Shown: one piece after another, positions 43,020 to 53,000 of the stretch
Layout: every line of letters starts with the position of its first letter
How positions within the stretch are numbered: position 1 is the first letter of the stretch
Origin: Candidatus Zixiibacteriota bacterium
GTDB taxonomy: Bacteria; Zixibacteria; MSB-5A5; GN15; FEB-12
NCBI GenBank assembly: GCA_040753875.1
Contig: JBFMDV010000005.1
Span: 241,142-305,141 of the forward strand
Reading direction: 5' to 3'
Length of the DNA: 64,000 nt
Notes under the pieces: generated by a model
Databases searched by the model: none
Seen by the model: the letters and a program-made list of their open reading frames with translations, nothing else
What the model was told of the DNA's origin: nothing
Position numbers and translations under genes: made by a program

Positions 43020-46000
43020 TCAGCCTTCGGATGAGACCACAGATTCTTTGCCCCGCCGGGCGGCCCGACCTGTCGGCCGGGGGCTACGACCAGCAATCAT
43101 GGCAAACGACCTGACCTGGTCCGCAAAAGCTTCCAGCCTGGTGTCTTCCGCGGAATCCTGAAGTCCCTCATAGCTTATATTGAGCCAGGGGACATTTCCC
43201 AGGTCCTGGGCCACATTGCGCGACAGCGAGCTCACCACGGTACCGGGCATGCAATTGAAGGGCATGGCGTTGACAACACCGCAGGCGCCGGATTCAACCA
43301 TCTCAATCGCCTTGCCGATCGAGAGTACAGCTTCGCCCTTATAATCCAGCGACAAGTAGCGCGAGGCCCGTCTCATCACGGTAGCAACCGAATCGTCCAC
43401 CGGGATCGGGAGGTGTTTTCGGAACGCTTTCATGATACGGTGCTCGTGACGCATTTGTACGCCGAGTTGAAGCAGGCTCTGTACTAACCCTCGCCAATGC
43501 CTCGACCTGAGAGATTCATGAAGATAGGTAGTCGACGTGTATAACGGCCATTCGGCAAACGGGGCGAGCCGGACTTCGAGGCCGAGACGCTCCAGCTTGT
43601 CCACCAGATGGTTATTCGAAAACCGGTTGTTGCGAAGATAGATCTCCCCTACCAGTCCCACCACCGGCCTTCTCTCCATGCGGGTAGGGACCGCAGCGAA
43701 AGCGCGCGCCGCGAACTCCCCCAGCTCTTCGAGCGATTCATCGCGAACCATGACCCGTTGCAACCGGGACAAAAACTCGAAATAGTGCTGCTCTGCCTGA
43801 CCCGCCGGCTCTTCATAGGGACGAACGAGATGAAGCGCCTTGAGGAGGCAGTCCACGAACACCATTCCCTTCCAGGCAAGGGTGCGAAACGAGGTGCCAT
43901 CGAGTCCGAACTGCGCATAGCCATCCTTCGAATTCGGCGAGTAAATGGGAATGTCGTTATATCCCAGGTCATCGAGCACCATCCGGTGGAACTGACTGTA
44001 CAGTCCGAACCGGCAAGGACCGTTGGCACCTGGCATGAAGAACACCGAGCGACTTCGATCAAAACCATTTGAGTGGATCTTCTTGAGCATATCGCCGGTA
44101 GTCGTGACGCAGGGGAAACATTCCTTGCCGGTGGTGAATTTCTTGCCGTAATCGAGCGTGAGCCCATCACTCTCTTCCATCACCTCGGCCGTCAAGCCGA
44201 ACCGCTCGAACGCGGCCTTGAGCGGAAATGCGTGATCGCACATGTTGGGAATGTAGATCGTCTTCTCAAATGGCCTGAAGGCATCCGTCTGCACGCTAAA
44301 AGCTGAGATCGGCGGCTCGAATGCATAGTAGCGCAGCGAATCGATGAACGCCTCGCAGCGCGTAATAAGTCCGGCGTCGGCGGAATGCTCATCGATCTCG
44401 AGTTGCAGATATGGCTTGCCGTGCATGCTCTTTCGGAAGAAGTGCGTGATGAAGGAATCCGGTCCGCAGCCAAACGACGAAATATATACGGCGAAGAGGT
44501 TGGGGTGCTTGCGAATGTAATCGGCAGCAAGAAGAATGCGCCGTCCATAACGCCAGTACATGTTTCCCAGGTTGGCTTGCGTATCTCCCAAAGGTAGAAA
44601 GTCCATCGGAATGACCTTGTAGCCCAGATTTCGGATCTTGTCCGGCAGGTCAAGCGACAGGCGGCGGTCGTACCCATTATATGGGCGGCTTATCAGCACC
44701 AACACTTTTTCGTCAGGCTTCAGTTCGCCCAGAATCTTCTGGGATTCCGCGGACAATTTCTGCTGAAATGCACGATATGCTTTCAGACCGGCCGCAACCG
44801 CTCTCTTCAATTGTCGGTCGGACAGCCCAAGCTCGGTCGCCAGCGACCGCAGCTGGCTGGTCAGCTCATCGGCATTGTACGTGAAATAGATCGTGGGATC
44901 CAGGAATCGAACGCCGCGGTCGGCAAAGTTGAATCGCGCCTTAAGCGCCGCGCCGATAGTCTGAACGTAGGGACATACGTACGGAGCGTCACCGATCTGC
45001 TGGGATTCATCGGCGACCTTGATGAGTGACGGCAGGAAGAGAACATCGACATCACCTGACAGCAGATTCGCGACATGGCCATACACGAGCTTGATCGGAA
45101 AACAGGTTTCGGCCGAAAACAGCTCGAGTGATTCCTCTACGATCCGTTGATTAGATAGGTCCGAAGTTTTAGTTCGATAACCGGCTGCCTCGAAGAATGC
45201 ACGCCAGAACGGATAATAATCGAAGTAATGCAGGACCCTGGGCAAGCCGATGACCCCTCGGGGCTTTTGGGACGATGTCTGTTCCAGATATCGCTGCTGA
45301 AGATGCCGCATGCGCAGACTGGTGAAATCCAGCGGCAGGGTTCTTCCGGAACGCTTGTCAACTTCGTACTTCTCGCATCGGGCACCGTAGTATAGGGTCT
45401 CCTCGTTTTCAATCTCGACTTTGCGTATCTCACAATGGTTGGAACAGTCCTCACACGGGAAGGTATCGAGCCGGTATGGGCGCCTGGAAATATCGAAACC
45501 TTTGAACGATGTTGCAAAGCCGGGCTCCCGTTCCTTTTCGATAGCCAGGATCGCAGCGCCAATGGCACCCGTGACATCGTGATGCGGTGGGACGGTGATT
45601 TTCCGTCCGGTCAATTTCTCAAAGGCAGCTACCACTCCTTTGTTCCAGGCCACCCCGCCCTGGAAGAATATATTGTCGCCTATCCGGCGGTCTCCCACCA
45701 CCTTGGTGAGATAATTGCTGGCTATGGAATACGCCAGTCCGGCGATCAGGTCCTCCTTGCGCGCCCCCGATCGCTGATGCGCCACCAGGTCAGATTCCAT
45801 GAAGACCGTGCAGCGTTCGCCGCAGCCGACGGGACATTTGGCACACAACGCTTTCTCTCCAAATTCCTGCTCGATATTGATCTTCAGCTTCTCGGCTTGC
45901 TCCTGCAGAAACGATCCGGTGCCGGCGGCGCACGCCTTGTTCATCTCGAAATCGACCACCGCGCGGTCACGGAGTGAGATGTACTTGGAGTCCTGGCCGC

Positions 46001-47261
46001 CGATTTCGAATATGGTGTCCACCGTTGGATCGATGTTGACCGCGGCCGTCGCCTGTGCGGTGATTTCGTTGCGGACCACATCTGCTCCCACGTAGTCGCC
46101 GATCAGATACCGCCCGGATCCGGTGGTACCAACTGCCCTCACCATCACTCGCTCCCCTACCTCGAGACCCACCTCGGCAAGACCGCGGCGGACCGCCTCA
46201 ATTGGTCTCCCTTCCGTCATGAGATAGCGCCTGGCGATTACTCGCCGATCACGGTCAATCAGGACGATGTTCGTCGAAAGAGACCCTATGTCAATTCCCA
46301 TGAACAGGTCCAACCCATCGAAATCGCGGGGAGCGGTGGACAGCGTGACATCGTAATGTTTGGAATCGGGGTGGTCGTACGACAGTGCGTCTCGGCCCGA
46401 TTCCACGACCTTCTGAAACTTCAGGTAAGCATCGATTCGGGTCGGATCGAATGACTGAACTCGGGCGCCCGCTTCAAGCGCAAGAAGTGCCGCCCCCAAC
46501 GCACTCATGACATTGAAATGTTCCGGGATGATCAACTCGCCGTCACGGAGACCGAGCAACTCGGTAAAGGCCCGCACCATGCCGGGGTTCGCCGCCACTC
46601 CCCCTTCAAACGCCACTGGCGGATCGAACCGTTTTCCCCGGGCAATGGCACCTTTGAAATTCCGTGCGACGGCAAAACAGAGCCCGGCCACGATGTCATA
46701 ATCGGGCGCTGCCATTTGTTGAAGATGAATCATATCCGACTTGGCAAACACCGAACAGCGCCCGGCGATACGCGCCGGGTTCTTTGACTTGAGCGCGAGT
46801 TGACCAAATTGCTCCTCGATGGAAATATTCAAGCGTCCCGCCTGCTGGTCCAGAAAGGAGCCGGTCCCGGCAGCGCACTGAGCATTCATGGCGAAGTCTA
46901 TCACTGCTCGGCTGGTAGTATCCAGAATGAGTAGCTTCGAGTCCTCACCTCCCATCTCGATGACCGTCCTCACGTTCGGCAGGAGATGGAAATTGGCGGC
47001 CGCCAAGGCTGCGATCTCGCCGAAACTGGACCCGCCAAGTATGGACTGAGCCGTTTTGCACCCTATGCCGGTAAGCCCGACATGAAGGCCCGGTGCGGTC
47101 AATTCGGTGAAATCCTGTTGTATGATGTCTCGCAGGGTCTCAAACGGCCCGTCGGTGAACCGTCGATAGACGCTCCGCTCTATTACACCTTCACGAACCA
47201 ACACAACTTTGACGGCGACCGAGCCGATATCGATTCCCAGTGCTGTCCGTGTAGTCCCCAT
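43020..47261 (-). CDS. Acyl-CoA dehydratase activase fused to dehydratase-like region (BadF/BcrA-DUF2229-HgdB type)
   Basis: A 1413-residue soluble protein. It contains two tandem ASKHA ATPase domains of 2-hydroxyacyl-CoA dehydratase activases: ALGIDIGSVAVKVVLV (from residue 7) and MGIDIGSLSTNIVLID (near 315). Each keeps the two Fe-S cluster cysteines (CAAGTGSFLDQQ with RCSVFAKSDM; CAAGTGSFLQEQ with RCTVFMESDL). Then comes a DUF2229-like region (GVIGLPRVLHYFDYYPFWRAFF) and a dehydratase-B-like part (CFPIKLVYGHVANLL, KECFPCVTTTGDM, MPGANGPCRFGLYSQ). Such giant fusions are widespread in anaerobes; their substrate is not established. It is divergent from dtd. Confidence 0.9.
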   Translation of the reverse strand: MGTTRTALGIDIGSVAVKVVLVREGVIERSVYRRFTDGPFETLRDIIQQDFTELTAPGLHVGLTGIGCKTAQSILGGSSFGEIAALAAANFHLLPNVRTVIEMGGEDSKLLILDTTSRAVIDFAMNAQCAAGTGSFLDQQAGRLNISIEEQFGQLALKSKNPARIAGRCSVFAKSDMIHLQQMAAPDYDIVAGLCFAVARNFKGAIARGKRFDPPVAFEGGVAANPGMVRAFTELLGLRDGELIIPEHFNVMSALGAALLALEAGARVQSFDPTRIDAYLKFQKVVESGRDALSYDHPDSKHYDVTLSTAPRDFDGLDLFMGIDIGSLSTNIVLIDRDRRVIARRYLMTEGRPIEAVRRGLAEVGLEVGERVMVRAVGTTGSGRYLIGDYVGADVVRNEITAQATAAVNIDPTVDTIFEIGGQDSKYISLRDRAVVDFEMNKACAAGTGSFLQEQAEKLKINIEQEFGEKALCAKCPVGCGERCTVFMESDLVAHQRSGARKEDLIAGLAYSIASNYLTKVVGDRRIGDNIFFQGGVAWNKGVVAAFEKLTGRKITVPPHHDVTGAIGAAILAIEKEREPGFATSFKGFDISRRPYRLDTFPCEDCSNHCEIRKVEIENEETLYYGARCEKYEVDKRSGRTLPLDFTSLRMRHLQQRYLEQTSSQKPRGVIGLPRVLHYFDYYPFWRAFFEAAGYRTKTSDLSNQRIVEESLELFSAETCFPIKLVYGHVANLLSGDVDVLFLPSLIKVADESQQIGDAPYVCPYVQTIGAALKARFNFADRGVRFLDPTIYFTYNADELTSQLRSLATELGLSDRQLKRAVAAGLKAYRAFQQKLSAESQKILGELKPDEKVLVLISRPYNGYDRRLSLDLPDKIRNLGYKVIPMDFLPLGDTQANLGNMYWRYGRRILLAADYIRKHPNLFAVYISSFGCGPDSFITHFFRKSMHGKPYLQLEIDEHSADAGLITRCEAFIDSLRYYAFEPPISAFSVQTDAFRPFEKTIYIPNMCDHAFPLKAAFERFGLTAEVMEESDGLTLDYGKKFTTGKECFPCVTTTGDMLKKIHSNGFDRSRSVFFMPGANGPCRFGLYSQFHRMVLDDLGYNDIPIYSPNSKDGYAQFGLDGTSFRTLAWKGMVFVDCLLKALHLVRPYEEPAGQAEQHYFEFLSRLQRVMVRDESLEELGEFAARAFAAVPTRMERRPVVGLVGEIYLRNNRFSNNHLVDKLERLGLEVRLAPFAEWPLYTSTTYLHESLRSRHWRGLVQSLLQLGVQMRHEHRIMKAFRKHLPIPVDDSVATVMRRASRYLSLDYKGEAVLSIGKAIEMVESGACGVVNAMPFNCMPGTVVSSLSRNVAQDLGNVPWLNISYEGLQDSAEDTRLEAFADQVRSFAMIAGRSPRPTGRAARRGKESVVSSEG

Positions 47262-47327
47262 ACTGATATGAGATATATGCCGCCGTCGGCCGGTGCAAGA
47301 GAATAATTATCGCTCCCGAGAATCCGG

Positions 47328-47355
47328 TTGTTTCAGCCTGTCTCTCGTCTATATT
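47328..47355 (+). promoter_or_regulatory. Probable sigma-70 promoter of dtd
   Basis: TTGTTT (47328-47333), 16-base spacer, TATATT (47350-47355), about 25 bases before the dtd ATG. It lies in the 119-base divergent gap with the activase gene. Confidence 0.5.
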
Positions 47356-47380
47356 CTCGTATTCGGCAAGGATGTTTCGT

Positions 47381-47836
47381 ATGCGAGTGGTGATTCAGCG
47401 TACTACCGGAGTGACGGTACGGATCGATGACCGGATATTCAGCCAGACCGGACCTGGTCTGCTGGTCCTCTTCGGAACACGGACCGGTGATACCGAGCAG
47501 TCGTGTCTGGCGCTGGCGGACAAATTAGTGAACTTGCGGATATTCGAAGACGCCCAGGGGAAAATGAATCTCTCGGCCCTCGATGTACGAGCGGAGATCA
47601 TGGTGGTATCGCAGTTCACACTGTACGCGGACACCCGCAAAGGGAGGCGGCCGGCGTTCACCGATGCCATGGAGCCGATTGAGGCGGAAAGGCTATACGA
47701 TCGATTTGTCGTGGCCATTTCAGCCAGCGGCTTGACCACTCGGTCCGGCTCGTTTGGGGCCAAAATGGAAGTGGCATTCGTAAACCACGGGCCGGTGACA
47801 ATACTACTTGAGCATGACATACTCCAATCTTCATAG
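47381..47836 (+). CDS. dtd: D-aminoacyl-tRNA deacylase
   Basis: Removes D-amino acids wrongly attached to tRNA. The 151 residues begin MRVVIQRTTGVTV, and show the active-site SQFTLYADTRKGRRPAF and NHGPVTILLE, the last being the Gly-cis-Pro motif of DTD. The ATG at 47381 is preferred over one three codons earlier because AAGGA lies at the right distance. Its end overlaps maf by 23 bases. Confidence 0.95.
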   Translation: MRVVIQRTTGVTVRIDDRIFSQTGPGLLVLFGTRTGDTEQSCLALADKLVNLRIFEDAQGKMNLSALDVRAEIMVVSQFTLYADTRKGRRPAFTDAMEPIEAERLYDRFVVAISASGLTTRSGSFGAKMEVAFVNHGPVTILLEHDILQSS

Positions 47837-48428
47837 GCTTGCACAGCGGTATCGGTTGGTGCTGGGCTCAGGTTCTCCCCGGCGATTCGAGTTGCTTACC
47901 GAACTCGGTGTCCGCTTTGAGCGAATCGTACCCGACCTGCACGAATCAATGGCCCCCGGAGAGCACCCGTATCATTTCGCCAAGCGGCTGGCCGAAGACA
48001 AGGCACACGAGGTGGCGATTCGACTGAACGATCAATCATTGGTCATCGGGTGCGACACGATCGTCGTCCTTGGCGACCAGGTACTTCAGAAACCGATTGA
48101 CGAACCAGACGCCGCGCGAATCCTGTCGATGCTGTCAGGAAACGCGCACGTGGTCTGTTCGGCCGTGGCACTGGCACTGCACAACCGCATTCTGGAGTCA
48201 TCGTACGAGCTCACCCACGTGTATTTCAACACGATCACTGCGAGTCAGATCCAAGATTACATTGCGACGGGCGAGCCGATGGACAAGGCCGGCGCCTACG
48301 GCATTCAGGGTATGGGGGCTTTTTTAGTTGACAGAATCGAGGGAAACCTTGATACTGTTGTCGGTCTGCCCCGGACGCTGCTGGACAATCTGGCCGGGCG
48401 GGTAATGTCCTGTGTGTCAAGAGATTAG
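47814..48428 (+). CDS. maf: Maf-family nucleotide pyrophosphatase
   Basis: A 204-residue house-cleaning NTP pyrophosphatase of the Maf/YhdE type that hydrolyses dTTP, UTP and modified nucleotides. Marks are LGSGSPRRFELL near the N-terminus (SxSPRR), VIGCDTIVVLGDQVLQKP, and YIATGEPMDKAGAYGIQGMGAFLVDRIEGNLDTVVGLP near the end. I start at the ATG at 47814; a TTG two codons upstream is possible. It overlaps dtd, so the two are co-transcribed. Confidence 0.95.
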   Translation: MTYSNLHRLAQRYRLVLGSGSPRRFELLTELGVRFERIVPDLHESMAPGEHPYHFAKRLAEDKAHEVAIRLNDQSLVIGCDTIVVLGDQVLQKPIDEPDAARILSMLSGNAHVVCSAVALALHNRILESSYELTHVYFNTITASQIQDYIATGEPMDKAGAYGIQGMGAFLVDRIEGNLDTVVGLPRTLLDNLAGRVMSCVSRD

Positions 48429-48445
48429 GCTGTGTGTGACGGTTG

Positions 48446-49408
48446 ATGGGCGAAGTACATGTTAAACTGGGAATGCTGCTGAAGCTCGAACGCGAGCGGC
48501 GAAACCTTGCTCTGGCCGATCTCTCACAGGAACTGAAAATCTCAGAGACAAATCTCCAGCACATCGAGGACGGCAACGTGGCCGCCCTTCCCAGTGAGTT
48601 GTATTTCAATCTGTTCGGCAAGTCGTACGCCGAAGCGCTCGGGATCGATTTCGCGAGAACGATAGAGGCCATCCGCGAGGATCTGGGGGAACCGATTGAG
48701 CCGACCAACGGCGCCATGCTGCCGGCCGATGAACGACCGAGATCCGAGCGAAAGACGGATGGCGCCGAGCCACCGGCAGAGACGCAGGGGAAACCGAGCG
48801 TGAATATCGGGTCGATGGTGACTATCATACTGCTCGCTATCGTTGCTATCCTGATCTGGATCTGGTTCGCGCCGGACAAAAAGGTGATGTTGTTCGAAAA
48901 GAATCGCGCCAACGGTCTTCCGGGCCGAGAGAAATCAGCCTCGGAACTGGCAGACTCGTTCGGCCGCAAAAGCACCGAACCGGCCAACTTGAATCTGAAA
49001 CTCATTGCCCGCGACCGCTCGTGGGCGACCGTACTGACCGACGGTGACACTGCGCTCGCCACTACGCTCAAACCCTGGCGCGAGTACACGGTCGGCGCTC
49101 GCGACAAACTGGTCATTTCACTTCAGGCGCCGTTGTCGGTCGATGCTTTCGTCAATAATCGACGGGTCGACCTGAGCGACCCGGAAAAGGGTACAGTAGA
49201 AAAAGTTGAGGTCACACTGGCGAACCTGGAGTTGTACATCAAAACACCGGGCGCCGACACTCTTGGGGCAGATTCGCTCGGCGCCGACAAGCCGCGACAG
49301 ACGCTGTCCGAAACGGTACGTTTAGCAGCCGATAGTCTGGTCGCCAACCCTCCGCTGCGACCGCCCAAGTCTGAAACCGCCGATGCACGCCGCGACACTG
49401 TGAGGTGA
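48446..49408 (+). CDS. RodZ-like helix-turn-helix membrane protein
   Basis: A 320-residue bitopic protein. The N-terminus has the HTH_25 domain of RodZ (GMLLKLERERRNLALADLSQELKISETNLQHIEDGN, then LPSELYFNLFGKSYAEALGID). A charged linker leads to a membrane helix (about 113-132, MVTIILLAIVAILIWIWFA), then a DUF4115-like beta domain (LIARDRSWATVLTDGD ... VGARDKLVISLQAPLSVDAFVNNRRVDLSDPE). The tail is Asp/Ala/Pro-rich with a repeated GAD-L-GAD pattern. RodZ links MreB to the wall elongation machinery. The ATG lacks a clear ribosome site. Confidence 0.83.
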   Translation: MGEVHVKLGMLLKLERERRNLALADLSQELKISETNLQHIEDGNVAALPSELYFNLFGKSYAEALGIDFARTIEAIREDLGEPIEPTNGAMLPADERPRSERKTDGAEPPAETQGKPSVNIGSMVTIILLAIVAILIWIWFAPDKKVMLFEKNRANGLPGREKSASELADSFGRKSTEPANLNLKLIARDRSWATVLTDGDTALATTLKPWREYTVGARDKLVISLQAPLSVDAFVNNRRVDLSDPEKGTVEKVEVTLANLELYIKTPGADTLGADSLGADKPRQTLSETVRLAADSLVANPPLRPPKSETADARRDTVR

Positions 49409-49412
49409 TGCA

Positions 49413-49991
49413 ATGGGAATCAAAAAAATACTCGCACGCTATCAGCTCGGTCAGTTGCGCCGTCGAGTACAGCCTTTCGACTTCAACGTACCGGCAGACC
49501 TGTTGAAATGCCGGCACGTGCTTATCTGCCTCCCCAACGGGCTGCGGGAGCTGACCCTGGTAAAGCAGTTTTTGCCGACTATCACCTATCTGTTCGGCAA
49601 AGCTGATGTTACGCTGCTGGCGATGCCGGGATTGCAGGTGACCGACATTTACCCCCGCAAAGGATTCCAACTGGTGACGCCGTCGGTCGATCAACTTGGC
49701 TGGGCCGGAGTCCCCAAGAAAGGATTCCTGAGCATGCTGCAAGGGTACAACATCGACACCGTTCTTGACCTTACCTTGGAAAGCTCGGTGTTCACATCGA
49801 CAGTTCTGCTGAGTCTCCCCAAAGCCATACGGATAGGCCGCGGAAATCACCTCGGGGCCCCATACTACAATCTTGAGATCAAAACCAAATTCCTCCGGGA
49901 CGAACGCAACATTTATCGTTCTCTCCTGGAGATACTCGGCGAGATCATGAACCGCCGGGTACAACCGCTCGGAGCCGGCGCCGCAAACTGA
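49413..49991 (+). CDS. Hypothetical protein between rodZ-like gene and smc
   Basis: A 192-residue soluble protein with no signal peptide. A strand-turn pattern HVLICLPNGLRELTLVKQFLPTI, then ADVTLLAMPGLQV and IDTVLDLTLESSVFTSTVLLSLPKAIRIGRG suggests a Rossmann-like fold, faintly like the first half of heptosyltransferase-type (GT9) proteins, but no motif is decisive. A basic N-terminus (GIKKILARYQLGQLRRRV) may touch membrane or nucleic acid. GAGGTGA precedes its ATG, and the genes on both sides are 4 and 13 bases away, so it is part of the rodZ-smc-ftsY unit. Confidence 0.65.
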   Translation: MGIKKILARYQLGQLRRRVQPFDFNVPADLLKCRHVLICLPNGLRELTLVKQFLPTITYLFGKADVTLLAMPGLQVTDIYPRKGFQLVTPSVDQLGWAGVPKKGFLSMLQGYNIDTVLDLTLESSVFTSTVLLSLPKAIRIGRGNHLGAPYYNLEIKTKFLRDERNIYRSLLEILGEIMNRRVQPLGAGAAN

Positions 49992-50004
49992 ATCTGGAGG
50001 ATCC

Positions 50005-53000
50005 GTGTACCTACAGCGACTCGACATACTCGGTTTCAAGTCCTTTGCCAACAAGACGACCGTCACGTTCGCCAATGGCGTAACGGCCATTGTCGGCCCG
50101 AACGGTTGCGGCAAGACTAATGTGCTCGATGCGCTTCGCTGGGTCCTTGGGGAGCAGCGCCCGACGCTTCTTCGCGGCGGCAAGATGGAAGAGGTGATTT
50201 TCAACGGAACACGCGAGATGAAACCGCTCGGGATGTCCGAAGTCACCCTGACGGTCGTCAACGACCGGGGCGTTCTGCCCACCGAATATTCGGAGGTCCA
50301 GATCACCCGCAGACTGTTCCGAAGCGGTGAATCCGAATACCTGCTCAATCGTGTTCCCTGCCGTTTGAAGGACATCACCGACCTGTTCCTCGACACCGGC
50401 ATGGGGCCGCATTCGTATTCCGTGATCCAACAGGATATGATCGATTCGGTCATCTCCGACCGGGCCGAAGAACGGCGCCTGCTGTTCGAGGAGGCAGCCG
50501 GTATCACCAAGTACAAGCAGCGCAAGAAGGCGGCGCTTAGAAAGCTCGAGGCCACCGAAAACGACTTTCTGCGACTCAAGGATATCTACGCCGAAGTCAA
50601 GACGCAGACGAACTCGCTCTATCGGCAACACAAGAAGGCCGAGCGGTACCAGAAGATCGCCGACGAGATCCGGCAGTGGGACCTGTACCTCAATTCCCAG
50701 CGACTCCAGACTATTGAGTTGGAAAAACGAGAATTGAAAGCCGTCTGCGATGGTCTCGTCGATCAGCGCAACGGATACAATACCGAGCTGGACGGTGTCT
50801 CCGCTGCATTGGAAGCGGATCGAAAGGAACTTCTCGATATCGAGCACGAGCTCACCAATGTCGGCAATCAGATTTACACCGAGTCCGAAAGGGCGCACGG
50901 TCTGGAACGGCAGATCTCTGTCTGCAAGGAGAAGCGGCAGAACGCCGAAACGCTCATGGAGCGGAACACGGTCGACATTGCGTCGATGTCCAACCGCGTC
51001 AGCTTTCTGGACGAGCAGGCAACGCTGACGCAAAAAGAACTGGCCGAGCAGATGCAGTCGCGTGACACTGTCGCCACTCAGCTTGGCGAAGCCGAATCGG
51101 CCCAGGCTGAGGCGGACCGCCAGTTGCTGACTTCGAGGACATCGCGCGAGGCTGAGAACCGTCGGCTGATAGAACTCGAAGGAAAACTCTCTTCCGGACG
51201 TACCGAAGAGACGAATCTCCGCGAGCAGGAAACCGAACTGGCAACGCAACTGGTGGCTCTGGACCGTCAGGTCACCGAGGCTTCCCCAAGGCAACAGGAT
51301 CTTCTGGTCCAGCACGAGCAGCGCCACAGCCTGCTCAACGAACTGCTGACTCGTAAGTCGGAATTCGAGCAGCGCCAGAACTCGCTGACCGAGCAGATCG
51401 AACGGTTCGCCGATGAAAGCGAGGAGATCAATCTTGAGATCGCGAATCTGAGCGCCTCGATCGAAGCCTGTGAGGCACGCAGGAATCTCCTGGCCGAGAT
51501 GATGCTCCATTACGAGGGGCATGAATCCGGACTCGTCGCCGCCATGGAGGTCAGGGAACGATGGCCCGGCGTTGCCGGTACCGTGGCCGACCAGTTTGTC
51601 CCGGTCGAAGGCCTGGAGATCGCACTGGAAGCGGCTCTTGGCAGCATGGCCGGATTCATGATCTGCCGGGATCGCCAGACCGCGGAGAGCATTGTCACCT
51701 ATCTCAAAGCTGAGAACAAAGGCAGAATCGGCATCCTCGTGCCGGATTCGGGTACGCTTAACCCGGTGGTCCGGCGTCCCGAGATCGATGCCGAGAGTTT
51801 CCTGGGATGGTTGGAGACCTTTGTCAGCACTGATGACACGCTCCGACCGTTGAAAGAGGCGGTCCTCTCGCGCACCGCCGTTTTCAAGGCCGGCGCCGAC
51901 CCAACGACGATTCTCGAACGTCTCCCCTATGGCTTCGGCGCGGTATCCACCGATGGCGTTCTGTATTCCAAAAATGTAATCGCCGGCGGGTCCGATGACC
52001 GGTTCCCTCTCTTTCGGCGCAAAGAGAAAGTGCTGGAGCAGGAGCGGATGATCTCCGAGTTGACTACCCGACAACAAGCTGCCCGCGACAGAAAAAACCA
52101 TCTGGTAGCACAGTTGGCAGCCGCCAGGGCGGAATCTTCGACGTTGGCTTCCGCTACCGAGAGCTTGAAGGAAGAGATCGAAACGGCACAGCAAGGCCTT
52201 GCCGAGCTCGATTTCCAGCGGCGCACGCTGGCCTCCGAGTTCGAGCGGTGGGATAAAGAACGTTCCTCTCTGCGAAACCGCCTGGCGTCCATCCGTGGCC
52301 GACAGTACAATCTGGGTCTCGATTTCAGTCAACTCGCCGGTGAACGCGAATCGCTTGTTTCCCAAATGTCCTCATTTGCCGGGCGCCTGGAAGACTGCGA
52401 GCGAGCCGCAACCGAGGCACTCGAGCGTGTGGCCCGCCTGCAGGTAGCCATGGTGGAGGCGCGCAGCAAAACAGAGCAGACCGAAAGCCGCATCGCTCAC
52501 CTGCAGGAGATAAAGCGGGATATCGAGCAGACACTGGCGTCCAAGCGGGATGAGATATCGCAGGCACAGGATGAGATTGCATCCTCGGTCGCGGCCATAG
52601 CCGATCTGGAACAGCAGCTCAAGGCAGCATTTGATACGCGCGACGAACTGCTCGCCGAACAGACCCGCCTCCGCTACCAGCAGAGCGAGGTCAATGAACG
52701 CATGGCCGCCAAAGAGGGTCGGGCCAAGGAACTGCGGGTGCAGCGGGACACGTTTGGCGATAAGATCCACCAGTTGGAAATGCGTCTGACGGCAATCGAC
52801 GCTGAGATCAGAGGGATCTGCGATCACGTGCGTGACGAAGCGGATGTCGACATTACCGAGCTGTCGGTTGCTCGCCCGAATGAGACCATTTCCGATGACG
52901 CCGCCCGCGAGCACGTCGTGAATCTCAAGGAGCAGCTCAAGAAATTCGGCGCGGTCAATCTCCTCGCCCTGGAAGAGTATCGAACGACCAGCGACCGGGA

